Shown piece after piece: positions 13,762 to 20,557 of a DNA stretch of 20,557 bases. The DNA comes from F23-B02 sp963632825 (lineage in GTDB: Bacteria; Bacillota; Clostridia; Oscillospirales; Oscillospiraceae). Where the stretch lies: contig CAVGWF010000065.1 of assembly GCA_963632825.1 (NCBI GenBank), positions 1-20,557 of the forward strand. The letters are read 5' to 3'. How positions within the stretch are numbered: the stretch's first letter is position 1; the number at the start of each line of letters is the position of its first letter. The translations under genes and the position numbers were made by a program. The notes beneath the pieces were generated by a model. The model did no database searches. It was not told the DNA's origin and saw only the letters and a program-made list of their open reading frames with translations.

Positions 13762-15441
13762 CTACAGCAGCTTTTTCAGAGTCAGGGCGGCGCTTTTTAC
13801 GGCTTCCGCCGACAGCGGCGAGGGGATGCCGGCATCCTCGAGGATTGTTATGAAATCACCCTCCGCCGAAGCAGCCATAAGCCCGAGGTAGGCGCTCAGT
13901 CCGCTGCCCGGCTCATTAAGCTCCATGTTATAAAGCCGGAACGCGGCACAGGCGGAGACGCAGTAACTTATGACATAAAACGGCATCTCAAACAGATGAG
14001 AGATGCTTATCCACATGTACGGCAGATACTCTGCGGGATATTCCGAGGCATAGCCGTATTCACCGGCAATGCGGGCATATATAGAGTTTATGTTGTCAAC
14101 GGTCAGCTCATCCTCGGAAAGCCCGTACACAATATCCTCAAATTCGTTGAAGCTCGCCTGAGTCACGAGCGTGCTCACGGTGTCCAGCATCTTGAATCTG
14201 CGCAGATCTTCCGCAAGAGTCTCATCATCGAGATATTCCGGAATAAGGTATTCCATGCCCTGTGAGAACATTTCCGAGGAGTCGTTGTCGCTGTTGAGCC
14301 CGTAGTTTAAATATCCGTCAACGAAGTGCCCGAACTCGTGCCCCACGGTGAGGATATCATCGACGCAGCCCTCAGTGTGTGAGAACAGAAACGGAACATC
14401 ATAGCCGTTTATGTAGGTGACATAAGAGCGGGAGCGCATTTCGCTGCCGCTGCCGATACAGTAAAGCCCATCACTTCTGAGAAGCTCCATCGCCTGCGCG
14501 ATATCTCCGCCCATATTGCAGGCGGCACCGGAGAGAATGTCGAGACAGTCCGAGGCACTAAGCTCGTCAAGACCGTAGTACATCAAGTCGAGATCACCGC
14601 GCTGGCTGAGCTTAATGTATATCGGGACGATATACTGCTTAACGGTGCTCTTGAAATCCTCGGTATCCTCCGGAGCGTACCCGCGTCCGAAGGATGCGTA
14701 ACAGTAATCGCGGTAGCTGTCAAAGCCCAGTTTTTCGGCTATCCGGTGGCGTAGCTTTATGAGCTTGATGTAGATGCCGGCTGCCGTGCCGTTATACTCG
14801 GCAAATTCCTCATAGCTCTCGGCAGCACCGAGGGCATTATCTATCTTGCCGTATTCTATAAGAAGCTGTGCCTCCTGAGACCGAAGCATAACGAGCTCGG
14901 AATCCGGAGTGTACCCATCGACTCCGGCACTGTAGCTTTCCTCAAGACTGCCCCCAAAGTAGTATGTGTCAAGATAATCACAGAGCGATGAGCCTGAGCA
15001 GTCAAGCATAACATCGTCGTAAAGCTTATCCACCTGCGAAGCGATCCCGGAGCAGTAGGCGTATTCCTGCGCGTAGTAATCGTCCTCAATATTAATATCG
15101 CTGCGTATCATCGCAAGCGTGTACATGGTGTTAAACTGCGAATAGGCACCGAAAAACTCGTCGAGGGCGGCAATGACCTCTTTTCTTGCCGCACCGTTGT
15201 CGAGCAGTGAGGAGGCGTTCTCGGCAAGCTTCTCCATCTTGTCAATGTCCGGACGCGAGTATTCCATGCTTTCAAAGCCGAGACCGGAAACGCGGCCGTG
15301 ACTGCGCTCACCGTCAAATATCTTCTCAAGCTTTGTAAAATCATAGTTCGGGTACAGCACTTCGGCTATATTGCACGCGCCGAGCGATACCGTCATGACA
15401 ATGGCAAGGAAAGCCGCGGTAAGCCGCTTATAAAAGTGCAT
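13762..15441 (-). CDS. Lipoprotein M3-family (oligoendopeptidase F-like) zinc peptidase
   Basis: 559 aa. The N-terminus MHFYKR, a hydrophobic stretch and the lipobox LGAC (C23 lipidated) mark a lipoprotein. The zinc motif HEFGH is at 368-372 and E390 (SSEMFSQGMEYL) is the likely third ligand, as in M3 peptidases; the order of helices and the SYRDYCYASFGRGY block fit the PepF group. It would hydrolyse peptides on the outer face of the membrane, whereas most PepF enzymes are cytoplasmic. The start is fixed by GGAGG 8 bases upstream and by the signal sequence; a long in-frame extension upstream runs through the divergent promoter and the neighbouring gene and is not real. Confidence 0.9.
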   Translation of the reverse strand: MHFYKRLTAAFLAIVMTVSLGACNIAEVLYPNYDFTKLEKIFDGERSHGRVSGLGFESMEYSRPDIDKMEKLAENASSLLDNGAARKEVIAALDEFFGAYSQFNTMYTLAMIRSDINIEDDYYAQEYAYCSGIASQVDKLYDDVMLDCSGSSLCDYLDTYYFGGSLEESYSAGVDGYTPDSELVMLRSQEAQLLIEYGKIDNALGAAESYEEFAEYNGTAAGIYIKLIKLRHRIAEKLGFDSYRDYCYASFGRGYAPEDTEDFKSTVKQYIVPIYIKLSQRGDLDLMYYGLDELSASDCLDILSGAACNMGGDIAQAMELLRSDGLYCIGSGSEMRSRSYVTYINGYDVPFLFSHTEGCVDDILTVGHEFGHFVDGYLNYGLNSDNDSSEMFSQGMEYLIPEYLDDETLAEDLRRFKMLDTVSTLVTQASFNEFEDIVYGLSEDELTVDNINSIYARIAGEYGYASEYPAEYLPYMWISISHLFEMPFYVISYCVSACAAFRLYNMELNEPGSGLSAYLGLMAASAEGDFITILEDAGIPSPLSAEAVKSAALTLKKLL

Positions 15442-15473
15442 GATCCGTTCCTCCAAACAACATACTTCATAAA

Positions 15474-15502
15474 ATGATAACATATTTGCCGGTCTCCGTA
15501 AA
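15474..15502 (-). promoter_or_regulatory. Promoter of the M3-type lipoprotein gene
   Basis: On the minus strand TTTACG (15502-15497) and TATCAT (15479-15474) are separated by 17 bases, a moderate match placed 33 bases before the start codon. Confidence 0.5.
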
Positions 15503-15507
15503 GGCTG

Positions 15508-15536
15508 TTGACACAATGAGGAGAGCGTGATATATT
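15508..15536 (+). promoter_or_regulatory. Promoter of the metal-transport gene pair
   Basis: TTGACA (15508-15513) and TATATT (15531-15536) are separated by 17 bases. An imperfect inverted repeat (ACCA-AG-TGGT with flanking AT bases, 15541-15557) lies over the predicted transcription start and could be a metal-regulator site, but no regulator gene is adjacent. Confidence 0.7.
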
Positions 15537-15577
15537 TAACATTAACCAAGTGGTAATTATAAAAAGGAGAACGTCGT

Positions 15578-17074
15578 ATGAGCCGAGTAGCCGCGAACAT
15601 CAGCAATGTTGACTGTGCCGCCTGTGTGGAAAAGCTAAGGCGCGCGCTTTTGTCGCTTGACGGTGTGTCGGAGGTATCGGTAAGCTTTCCCTCCGGCAGG
15701 GCGGTAATAGAGCTTGACGAAGCCTTGCTCGGCGTAAGAGACATTGCACTCAGAGTAAAAAAAGCGGGCTTTGAGCTGTCGGCCGCAACGGTGAGGCTAA
15801 CGGTTAACGACGCGGAAGCCGCCGTAAAAGCGCTGCGTAAGGCAGACCTTGTGATCTCTGCCGAGGCTGCGCCCGACGGCATGGTTAGCGTCAGACTGTG
15901 GCAGACGGACGGCTGTGTGAGGGAGCTTATATCCGCTCTTGCCGAGGACGGCATCACTGCGGGTATAGCCGATATTTCGGAGTCCCGGAGCGCAGCGGGT
16001 ACGCAGTCGAGGCAGATAAGGCTTATAAGATGTGCGCTGCTGGGTGCATTCTGCCTCATTCCGCTCGTGTGGCAACTCCCATACGCCGTGAAGCTGGTAT
16101 TTGCGAGCATCGTTCAGTTCGTGCCGGGAGCCGCGATATATATTCCCGCGCTGCGCTCTATCAAAAACCGGACGCTCAGCCCCGATGTCCTGCGTGCCGC
16201 CGCCATAAGCGGGGCATATGCCTATATGCTCTGCGGTGCAGCGGAGAAGTGCTGGACGGTACCGGCTGCAATAGTCATCATGCTTTTCGGCAAATACCTC
16301 GAACAGGCCGGTCTGAATGCGGCGGAAGGCTCGCTGCGCCGGTTAAAGCGCCTTCAGCCGAAAACGGCGCGCGCGATACGCGGCGGAAAGGAATGCGAGC
16401 TCGACATAGACGAGCTTCTGGCAGCGGATGAGGTGATAGTCGAAAGCGGTGAGCGTATACCGGCTGACGGCGTCGTGAAGCATGGAAGCTGCGCCGTTGA
16501 CGAAGCCGTTCTCAGCGGCAGCGCTGCGGCAATAGAAAAGCACGAGGGCGATAAGGTCACCGGAGGAACGCTCCTGCGCGAGGGCAGCATCGTCATATCC
16601 GAGCTGCGCACCGGCAGCGGCAGCACCCTGCACGGCATCATCGACCGTGCGCAGACGGCAGTCGGCGATTCATCACTGTGCCGCAGCACCGGCAGACTGG
16701 CGGCAGCGGCGGTACCGGCCTCCGTTGTGCTTGCGGCAGCGGCGTTTATGCTCATAGCGCCGCATGATCCCGATGCGGCCGTAAACAGGGCGTGCACACT
16801 GCTCATGGCGGTCAGCCCCGCAGCTCTCGCGCTTGCGGCGCCAACGGCGCTCACGGCGGGAATATCGTCAGCCGCGGAGCTCGGACGCGCAGAGCCCACG
16901 GCGAAAACGCTCGGGATCGCCCGCATGAACACCGCGCTTGCGGCACTGTGCAATATTGCCGCCTTGGTCCTGACCCTCACGGGGGCGATGTCCGTTCCTG
17001 CGGCGGCAGCCATGGGCGCGGCAGTACCGTCCGTCGTTATCTTAAATTCACTCAGAGCCGGATATAAGAGGTGA
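15578..17074 (+). CDS. P1B-type ATPase-like membrane protein lacking the phosphorylation and nucleotide-binding domains
   Basis: 498 aa; intact P1B pumps have about 700-800. An HMA metal-binding domain with CAAC (C13, C16) is followed by a second ferredoxin-like segment without CxxC (71-130) and membrane helices at about 147-190 and 205-240. An actuator-like domain spans 257-355, where the usual TGES reads SGSA (313-316). Helices near 375-393 and 404-428 come next, the latter carrying SPA (413-415) where copper pumps have CPC. After APTALTAGISSAAELG, where DKTGT and ~280 aa of catalytic domains belong, only ~15 aa occur before the last helix pair (449-493), which still ends in the typical VVILNSLR. 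ATP-driven transport is therefore not expected. The frame is open and codon use matches neighbours, so this is not an obvious decaying pseudogene. AAGGAGA precedes the ATG. Confidence 0.88.
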   Translation: MSRVAANISNVDCAACVEKLRRALLSLDGVSEVSVSFPSGRAVIELDEALLGVRDIALRVKKAGFELSAATVRLTVNDAEAAVKALRKADLVISAEAAPDGMVSVRLWQTDGCVRELISALAEDGITAGIADISESRSAAGTQSRQIRLIRCALLGAFCLIPLVWQLPYAVKLVFASIVQFVPGAAIYIPALRSIKNRTLSPDVLRAAAISGAYAYMLCGAAEKCWTVPAAIVIMLFGKYLEQAGLNAAEGSLRRLKRLQPKTARAIRGGKECELDIDELLAADEVIVESGERIPADGVVKHGSCAVDEAVLSGSAAAIEKHEGDKVTGGTLLREGSIVISELRTGSGSTLHGIIDRAQTAVGDSSLCRSTGRLAAAAVPASVVLAAAAFMLIAPHDPDAAVNRACTLLMAVSPAALALAAPTALTAGISSAAELGRAEPTAKTLGIARMNTALAALCNIAALVLTLTGAMSVPAAAAMGAAVPSVVILNSLRAGYKR

Positions 17075-17080
17075 AGCGCC

Positions 17081-18034
17081 ATGCAAAATGCGGAGGCTGT
17101 AATTAAAATTCGCGGCATGATCTGCCGCGCGTGCACGGACTCGATAGAGAGTGCTCTGCTGTCCGTGCGCGGCGTATCCTCGGCAAGGGCAAGCTATTTA
17201 AAGGGCTTCTGCCGAGTTGAGTACGACCCGTCTCTTGCCGACGAGAGCGTACTGAGCGAGGCGGTGAAGCATGCCGGATACGATACCGGCGATAAGGGCG
17301 CAGGCGAATATCTTGCTGACATAGTATGCGCAGTGCTTACGGTACTGCTCGTGTGGGCGATGATGAGCATGAAGCTCAACGCGGTTCCCGAGGCGTATGA
17401 CGGAGCGCCGCTGGGGTACATATTCGTCATAGGACTCCTGACCGGTACTCACTGCATCGCAATGTGCGGCGGTATACTGCTCAGCCAGAGCACAGGAGGC
17501 AGCGCGTTGGCTGCTTCGGCGTGCTATAATGCCGGCAGAGTGGGCTCCTACACCGTTATGGGTGCGGTTTTCGGTGCTCTCGGCATGGTCATCACCTACA
17601 CGGTGCAGACCAAATCGCTCGTGTTTACGATGGTGGGCATCCTCGTTGTCATCATCGGCATAAACATGTGGGGTCTGCTTCCGGGCCTGCGCGCACTTAT
17701 GCCGCAGCAAAGCTCGTTCTGCTCGGTCACGGCGGGGAGAAAACGCCTTGCCGCAAGACCGCTCATTGTGGGGCTTCTCACCGGCGTTATGCCATGCGGC
17801 TCGATGTATGCAATGTGGCTGCTTGCAATGTCGTCGGGCAGCATGGGTAAGGGAGCTCTCATAATGCTTGCTTTTTCCCTCGGTACCGTACCGCTCATGC
17901 TGCTTTTCGGATCGCTCGGCTCACTTATACCGAAAAGGTCACTTAAGTACATGATAAAGCTGAGCGCGGTGCTTGTGACCGCCTTCGGAGCCAAAATGCT
18001 GATCGGCGGATTGAAAATGGCAGGTATTATTTGA
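17081..18034 (+). CDS. HMA domain fused to TauE/SafE (DsbD-like) transmembrane protein
   Basis: 317 aa. The N-terminal ~70 aa are a heavy-metal-associated domain with GMICRACT (C15, C18) as metal site. After one membrane helix (about 83-97) comes a six-helix region with GTHCIAMCGG, YNAGRVGSYTVMGAVFGALG and TGVMPCGSMYAMW, the Cys-containing motifs of the DsbD_2/SafE family often found beside copper ATPases. It begins six bases after the stop of the ATPase-like gene, with AAGAGGTGA as ribosome binding site, so the two are co-translated. It probably handles copper or another soft metal together with its partner; the exact substrate is inferred from family context only. Confidence 0.88.
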   Translation: MQNAEAVIKIRGMICRACTDSIESALLSVRGVSSARASYLKGFCRVEYDPSLADESVLSEAVKHAGYDTGDKGAGEYLADIVCAVLTVLLVWAMMSMKLNAVPEAYDGAPLGYIFVIGLLTGTHCIAMCGGILLSQSTGGSALAASACYNAGRVGSYTVMGAVFGALGMVITYTVQTKSLVFTMVGILVVIIGINMWGLLPGLRALMPQQSSFCSVTAGRKRLAARPLIVGLLTGVMPCGSMYAMWLLAMSSGSMGKGALIMLAFSLGTVPLMLLFGSLGSLIPKRSLKYMIKLSAVLVTAFGAKMLIGGLKMAGII

Positions 18035-18052
18035 AATATATATACTATCAAC

Positions 18053-18082
18053 AAAACGCACAGTATTAAACTGTGCGTTTTT
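18053..18082 (+). terminator. Rho-independent terminator after the metal-transport pair
   Basis: AAAACGCACAGT (18053-18064) pairs with ACTGTGCGTTTT (18070-18081) across an ATTAA loop, ending in a T run. Confidence 0.85.
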
Positions 18083-18086
18083 ACTA

Positions 18087-18114
18087 TTGAAATGCTTAAA
18101 AAAATTGATATAAT
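18087..18114 (+). promoter_or_regulatory. Promoter of plsY
   Basis: TTGAAA (18087-18092) and TATAAT (18109-18114) are separated by 16 bases and lie directly after the preceding terminator. Confidence 0.7.
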
Positions 18115-18149
18115 ATATTTAAAATATTTGAACTATTGGAGGGACCATC

Positions 18150-18743
18150 ATGATATACCTCGCCTGTGCAGCCGCTGCATATCTCATCGGCTCGTTTTGC
18201 GCCTCCATTCCGATGTCAAAGAGGCTGTACGGCGCCGACATCCGAACAAAGGGCAGCGGCAATGCCGGAGCAACGAACATGGCCCGCGTTTACGGGATGA
18301 AGGCGGGAGCGACGACATTTGCGCTCGATGCGGTGAAAACGGTGATCGCCATGCTCATCGGCAGACAGCTTGGCGGTCAGACCGGTGAGGCGATAGCCGG
18401 CGCCTTTTGCGTGGTGGGGCACTGCTTCCCCATATATTTCGGCTTTCGCGGCGGCAAGGGTGTATCCGTTGGTGCGGCACTCGGCTTCATGACGCATCCG
18501 CTGGTATTCTGCATCATCATGGCCGTATTTTTCACCGTGGCAATGCTAAGCCGCAAGGTGTCGCTTGCATCCATGACGGCGGCGGCTGCACTGCCGCTTG
18601 CCGCTTGGGCAATCAGCGCCGGTCAGACGCTTGTCATGATGTGCACCTTCTCGGCGCTGCTGGTCATATTCATGCACCGCTCGAATATAATTCGTCTTGT
18701 AAACGGTACCGAGCCCGACTTTCGCCCGAAAAAAGTCGATTGA
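18150..18743 (+). CDS. plsY: PlsY: acyl-phosphate:glycerol-3-phosphate acyltransferase
   Basis: 197 aa, the usual length. PlsY makes lysophosphatidic acid from glycerol-3-phosphate and acyl phosphate, the first step of phospholipid synthesis in most Gram-positive bacteria. The family motifs are present: GSFCASIPMSK near the N-terminus, GSGNAGATNMAR (about 36-47) and GHCFPIYFGFRGGKGVSVG (about 90-108), with several membrane helices around them. GGAGGG lies 6 bases before the ATG. It has its own promoter and appears monocistronic; no clear terminator is visible after it. Confidence 0.96.
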   Translation: MIYLACAAAAYLIGSFCASIPMSKRLYGADIRTKGSGNAGATNMARVYGMKAGATTFALDAVKTVIAMLIGRQLGGQTGEAIAGAFCVVGHCFPIYFGFRGGKGVSVGAALGFMTHPLVFCIIMAVFFTVAMLSRKVSLASMTAAAALPLAAWAISAGQTLVMMCTFSALLVIFMHRSNIIRLVNGTEPDFRPKKVD

Positions 18744-18803
18744 GAAATTTAAAACAAAAATTTGTATAAATCGCCTAAAATGAGCTCGGCGGTAATGCCC
18801 ATC

Positions 18804-18833
18804 TTGACAAATAGACCACAAATGTTGTAACAT
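18804..18833 (+). promoter_or_regulatory. Possible promoter of the small paralogous gene pair
   Basis: TTGACA (18804-18809) is perfect; the -10 box is weak (TAACAT at 18828-18833, 18-base spacer). The stretch 18744-18895 otherwise shows only AT-rich sequence and a strong ribosome binding site (AAAAGGAGA). Confidence 0.4.
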
Positions 18834-18895
18834 GGATTTATCAGCAAAGCGGACAGCAGGAAGGTTCGCGTATAAATGAAAAAAGGAGAATTATC

Positions 18896-19129
18896 ATGGC
18901 AGTTTTTAAAGACACTCTCGGCAAGGATTTCCTGGAGAAGTACGACGGTGTAGAGCTTTTTAAGGAGTTCACTCCCGGCATAGCAAAGCTCCCCAAGCTC
19001 ATGTATAAGCCCTACTACAATAAAAAGGCTGGCGATGTTGTCGAAACCTGCATCAAGCTCGGCCGCTGCACCGCAGATGAGGCGGCAGCTCTTGAGAAGG
19101 CGTTCAACGAGCGCTACGCAGATAAGTAA
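18896..19129 (+). CDS. Small protein of unknown function (paralog A)
   Basis: 77 aa, probably helical and soluble, with no membrane segment. It contains FLEKYDGVELFKEFTPGIAKLPKLMYK and CTADEAAALEKAFNERY. The next gene encodes a shorter relative with the same block order. A strong AAAAGGAGA precedes the ATG. I do not recognise the family. The neighbourhood (an SCP2-domain gene and an unknown helical protein downstream on the other strand) hints at lipid- or acyl-binding, but nothing in the sequence proves it. Confidence 0.8.
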   Translation: MAVFKDTLGKDFLEKYDGVELFKEFTPGIAKLPKLMYKPYYNKKAGDVVETCIKLGRCTADEAAALEKAFNERYADK

Positions 19130-19144
19130 TCGTGTTGTCTGACG

Positions 19145-19172
19145 GAGCCCTGTCCTGCGGCGGGGCTCTTTT
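19145..19172 (+). terminator. Weak hairpin with short T run between the two small genes
   Basis: GAGCCC (19145-19150) pairs with GGGCTC (19163-19168) and the stem can extend inward with G-U pairs to a CTGC loop; TTTT follows. It may attenuate transcription so that the first small gene is made in excess of the second. Confidence 0.5.
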
Positions 19173-19198
19173 GGTCTATATTTTTAAGGAGGTCAATT

Positions 19199-19408
19199 AT
19201 GGATTTTAAAAGCATGACGGTCAAAGATTTTTTTGAAGTTAACGGCGGCAGAGAGCTGTGTGAGCAGTATGCTCCGAATCTGCTCAAATACCCGCTGAAG
19301 CTGTTTTATAAAAAGACCTGCGGCGAGATATTCGATCTCGTGACCAGCAAGGGTCTTGTTCCTGCCGATAAAGCCGCTGCCATCGAGGCTGCAATAAAGG
19401 CAAAATAA
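19199..19408 (+). CDS. Small protein of unknown function (paralog B)
   Basis: 69 aa, related to the preceding small protein: VKDFFEVNGGRELCEQYAPNLLKYPLKLFYKK aligns with its first half and PADKAAAIEAAI with ADEAAALEKAF. It lacks the C-terminal NERYADK tail. AAGGAGGTC lies about 7 bases before the ATG. The gene ends just before a strong bidirectional terminator. Function unknown. Confidence 0.8.
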   Translation: MDFKSMTVKDFFEVNGGRELCEQYAPNLLKYPLKLFYKKTCGEIFDLVTSKGLVPADKAAAIEAAIKAK

Positions 19409-19423
19409 AGCAGCAAAGTAATT

Positions 19424-19457
19424 AAAAACTCCGATGCCAAAAGGCATCGGAGTTTTT
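19424..19457. terminator. Bidirectional terminator
   Basis: AAAAACTCCGATGCC (19424-19438) and its exact complement (19443-19457) form a 15-bp stem with an AAAA loop, with A and T runs at the ends. It serves the plus-strand small genes and the minus-strand SCP2 gene. Confidence 0.9.
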
Positions 19458-19493
19458 AATATGCAATATCGCAATATCAAGCTATAAGCCGGA

Positions 19494-19901
19494 TCAGACA
19501 CCGTAGTCCCAGTCAATGGCCTTTTTGGAGTCGATGAGGCTCTCGTATACGCCGAGGTGAGCGACTGCCGCAAGCAGGTTGCCCTTGAGCTTGAACTTGC
19601 CCTTTACGAGAGGAGTCTTGGAGTCCCACTCGCCGGTGATGACCTTTGCAAAGTTTGCGTACGGTCCTATAACGGTGAAGCTTGCATCGGGAGCGCTGGC
19701 CTCGCCGGTGCCGCACTTGTGCTCGACGCAGACGTTGTCCTGAACGTCAACGTAGAACCAGAAGGTGCTGCCGTCGGGGTTTTCGGTCCATATCTCGGTG
19801 TAGGTAAAGGTATTGAGCTTGCCGGTCTTCTTCTCGGAGAACTTGGGCAGAACATCTGCGCACAGTTTCTCGAACCATTCCTGGTTAACAGCTTTTGCCA
19901 T
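19494..19901 (-). CDS. SCP2-type sterol/lipid-binding domain protein
   Basis: 135 aa, a single SCP2-like domain. The C-terminal block KGKFKLKGNLLAAVAHLGVYESLID and the central ASFTVIGPYANFAKVITGEWD fit the SCP2 fold, which forms a hydrophobic tunnel for lipids or acyl chains. There is no signal peptide or membrane helix, so it should be cytoplasmic. AGGAGGG lies 7 bases before the ATG. It has its own promoter and a short leader hairpin. The ligand is unknown. Confidence 0.82.
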   Translation of the reverse strand: MAKAVNQEWFEKLCADVLPKFSEKKTGKLNTFTYTEIWTENPDGSTFWFYVDVQDNVCVEHKCGTGEASAPDASFTVIGPYANFAKVITGEWDSKTPLVKGKFKLKGNLLAAVAHLGVYESLIDSKKAIDWDYGV

Positions 19902-19922
19902 AATAATCCCTCCTAAAATATT

Positions 19923-19938
19923 GCACGCTCCTGCGTGC
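19923..19938 (-). other. Leader hairpin in the SCP2 gene 5' untranslated region
   Basis: GCACGC and GCGTGC (19923-19928 and 19933-19938) form a perfect 6-bp stem between promoter and ribosome binding site; on the transcribed strand the loop reads AGGA. It may stabilise the mRNA. Confidence 0.5.
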
Positions 19939-19956
19939 TGTTGAAAAAGCTTTTAC

Positions 19957-19985
19957 ATTATAACCGGCAGGTATGCTAAAATCAA
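19957..19985 (-). promoter_or_regulatory. Promoter of the SCP2-domain gene
   Basis: On the minus strand TTGATT (19985-19980) and TATAAT (19962-19957) are separated by 17 bases, 56 bases before the start codon. Confidence 0.75.
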
Positions 19986-20068
19986 GGCAATAAAAGTCAA
20001 AAACAGATTTTAGACTAAAAATGTCCAAAATACTTACATATTCAAAAAAGTGTATGAAAATAAATAAA

Positions 20069-20115
20069 AAAACGGCTTTACAAAGGCAAATACCGCTCTT
20101 TACTAAAGCCGTTTT
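20069..20115 (-). terminator. Terminator of the partial minus-strand gene
   Basis: TAAAGCCGTTTT and AAAACGGCTTTA (20104-20115 and 20069-20080) form a 12-bp stem with a 23-base loop; on the minus strand a T-rich run follows. Confidence 0.7.
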
Positions 20116-20147
20116 GATGTTAGATCAAGCTTCGCTTGGACAGAGGA

Positions 20148-20557
20148 CTACTTGGAGCTCTTGAGCCAGCCGATGAAGCCCTTGGCAAGCTTCATGCCGT
20201 TCTGAAGAGCCGAGGTGCCGAGCTTCGCTGCGGTATCCTTCACACCGTCCTCAATCTTGGTGATAAATTCGTCTGCCTTGTCGGCAATGTGGTTTTCGGT
20301 GTCGATCTTGTCGGCAAGATCGTTAAGACCCTGCTGCACCTTGCCGAGCGTTTCGCTGTTTGAGGTGTCTATGCTGTTTGCAATGCCCTTGATGGCCGCC
20401 TGAACGGCCAGAGCAGCGTTTGTCCTCGCACTCGTCGAAACACTGTAGAAGGTCCAATTCTCGTCGATAACGCCGGTCACGACGCTCTTGGAGTCCTTCA
20501 TGACCTTGTTTGCGAATATCATCATATTCTGTGCCGTGCGGCCATAGGAGTAGAGAT
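20148..20557 (-). CDS. Unknown helical protein, 3' part (5' end beyond the window)
   Basis: At least 135 residues, open to the window edge. The in-frame ATG at 20525 has no ribosome binding site, and the frame continues upstream (LYSYGRTAQN), so this is the C-terminal part of a longer protein. It is Ala/Lys/Asp-rich and predicted mostly helical, with segments such as AALAVQAAIKGIANSI and DTENHIADKADEFITKIEDG, and no clear membrane helix. The pattern resembles amphipathic lipid- or granule-associated helices but I do not recognise a family. It stops at 20148 before its own terminator. Confidence 0.7.
   Translation of the reverse strand, partial: LYSYGRTAQNMMIFANKVMKDSKSVVTGVIDENWTFYSVSTSARTNAALAVQAAIKGIANSIDTSNSETLGKVQQGLNDLADKIDTENHIADKADEFITKIEDGVKDTAAKLGTSALQNGMKLAKGFIGWLKSSK

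Noticed and set aside
15442..16110. In-frame N-terminal extension of the M3-type peptidase gene
   Set aside because: It runs through the divergent promoters and antisense to the ATPase-like gene; the lipoprotein signal and GGAGG fix the start at 15441.
15578..18034. Frameshift or split of a normal copper ATPase across the two metal genes
   Set aside because: The second gene encodes HMA-TauE, not the missing P and N domains, and no remnant of these domains is visible in other frames.

Overview
The window looks like chromosome from a Gram-positive, single-membrane Clostridia, probably an Oscillospirales-type gut Firmicute. This is inferred from moderately high GC, strong AGGAGG-type ribosome binding sites, TTG and GTG starts, signal peptides and a lipoprotein without outer-membrane genes, and PlsY. 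The lineage is an inference; there is no 16S here.

Positions 1-100 hold the 3' part of tRNA-Trp(CCA) and its terminator. Positions 175-10870 look like one long plus-strand operon. A consensus promoter (206-234), preceded by a perfect inverted repeat, drives eleven tightly packed genes: an XRE-type regulator; an ImmA/IrrE-type metallopeptidase with a membrane helix; two zinc-ribbon membrane proteins that share a perfect 304-bp 5' duplication; a YukD-like ubiquitin-fold protein with a zinc ribbon and two membrane helices; an E1/ThiF-type activating enzyme; an E2/UBC-domain protein fused to six membrane helices and a degenerate FHA domain; a secreted, membrane-tethered trypsin-like protease; a membrane-anchored JAMM peptidase; a RING-like/zinc-ribbon membrane protein; and a second JAMM peptidase ending in LysM. 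A hairpin at 10841-10870 closes the set.

Read together, these genes encode a nearly complete ubiquitin-like apparatus (Ubl, E1, E2, RING-type candidate E3, two JAMM deconjugases). Every component except E1 carries membrane helices, and a putative XRE/ImmA derepression switch sits at the head. The enzymatic Ubl, E1 and E2 heads and both JAMM heads are predicted to be cytoplasmic; the protease, LysM and the zinc-ribbon ectodomains are predicted to face outward. This is the most interesting part of the window. Related bacterial Ubl/E1/E2/JAMM loci are known (Bil-type systems and others predicted by comparative genomics), so what may be new is the membrane and cell-wall architecture.

Positions 10883-18040 are ordinary accessory and housekeeping genes in short units separated by clear terminators: a small membrane/coiled-coil protein; a convergent two-gene ABC-2 exporter; TrmO (tRNA m6t6A37 methylase), divergent from the exporter over a shared palindromic promoter region; a convergent M3-type lipoprotein peptidase; and a divergent two-gene metal unit. 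The metal unit consists of a P1B-ATPase-like protein that lacks its phosphorylation and nucleotide-binding domains and an HMA-TauE/SafE-type membrane protein.

Positions 18087-20557 hold plsY, two small paralogous proteins of unknown function in tandem, an SCP2-domain protein on the minus strand, and the 3' part of an unknown minus-strand gene cut by the window end. No intergenic stretch exceeds about 250 bases. I saw no CRISPR array, insertion sequence or rRNA.
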